This document shows, in pieces, positions 5,706 through 5,987 of a DNA stretch of 5,987 nt. The stretch covers positions 1 to 5,987 of the forward strand of contig JAUVBI010000194.1 of NCBI GenBank assembly GCA_030591305.1. The letters run 5' to 3'. The notes beneath the pieces were generated by a model that worked only from the letters and a program-made list of their open reading frames with translations, was not told the DNA's origin and made no database searches. This stretch comes from Pseudomonadota bacterium. Its GTDB lineage: Bacteria > Pseudomonadota > Gammaproteobacteria > Pseudomonadales > Halieaceae. The stretch's first letter is position 1; every line of letters begins with the position of its first letter. Made by a program: the position numbers and the translations under genes.

Positions 5706-5987
5706 CTATTTCTTACCCAATGCATCGATCGGCTCCAGTCGTGCCGCCTGCTGGGCCGGCAACCAGGCGAACACCACAGCGGTGCCGACCGCCAGCCCCA
5801 GTGCGGCCCACATCGCCCAGCCGGGTGTGACGAAGGGGATCGACGGGTAGAGTTGCTTTCCCGCGGCGACGAGTAAGCTCCCAACCAGCAAACCCAGCAG
5901 GGCACCGGCGGTGGCGATTAACGCCGCTTCGGTGAGGAACAGGGTGCGCACCTGTGCAGCCGGAGCGCCAATTGCCTTGAGCAGGCC
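5706..5987 (-). CDS. FtsX/MacB-type ABC permease, C-terminal part (5' truncated by window edge)
   Basis: The frame is open from the window edge to the TAG at 5706-5708 and gives 93 residues. The first visible residues, GLLKAIGAPAAQVRTLFLTE, are the conserved FtsX coupling region and the entry to the following helix. Two membrane segments follow (about 21-43 and 58-77 of the visible part), and the protein ends RLEPIDALGKK. The order matches the last 100 residues of the neighbouring permease, including the shared PIDAL tail, so the two are paralogues that probably form a heterodimer, as LolC and LolE do. Only the FtsX C-terminus is visible, so a fused ATPase domain upstream cannot be excluded. 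The true start, the ATPase gene and any membrane-fusion gene should lie beyond the right edge. Confidence 0.88.
   Translation of the reverse strand, partial: GLLKAIGAPAAQVRTLFLTEAALIATAGALLGLLVGSLLVAAGKQLYPSIPFVTPGWAMWAALGLAVGTAVVFAWLPAQQAARLEPIDALGKK

Overview
The window looks like chromosomal DNA of a gammaproteobacterium. Three proteins suggest this: an AidB-type acyl-CoA dehydrogenase C-terminus, a 78-residue protein that matches my recollection of the TIGR02647 family, and a YbaN/DUF454 membrane protein. I cannot name the genus; Cellvibrio-like or Pseudomonas-like relatives are a guess. I saw no tRNA, rRNA, CRISPR array, transposase, integrase or toxin-antitoxin pair.

Layout. Genes in the left half read rightward and genes in the right half read leftward; the two sets converge at about 2962-2995. 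Left half: the 3' end of an aidB-like gene (1-354); a promoter-like site and a small TIGR02647-type gene with a TTG start (444-680); a 232-base non-coding stretch rich in inverted repeats (681-912); then a tight two-gene unit, an APH/choline-kinase-fold phosphotransferase (913-1920) and a CX5R tyrosine-phosphatase-family protein (1939-2961). Right half, read from the right edge leftward: the C-terminus of an FtsX/MacB-type ABC permease (5706-5987), a second complete MacB-type permease (4495-5691), an uncharacterised membrane protein with about seven predicted membrane segments (3402-4415), and a YbaN/DUF454 protein (2996-3409) whose start overlaps the preceding stop.

How the genes may work together. 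The two permeases should form the membrane part of a MacB/LolCDE-like ABC exporter. Its ATPase, and any membrane-fusion partner, are not in the window and would be expected beyond the right edge. The two membrane proteins downstream lie on the same strand with short or no gaps, so they may be cotranscribed with the exporter, but no functional link is proven. The kinase-like and phosphatase-like genes are adjacent, probably cotranscribed, and visibly more AT-rich than the exporter genes. They are the best candidate for a little-described functional pair, although each belongs to a known fold family and neither substrate can be read from the sequence.
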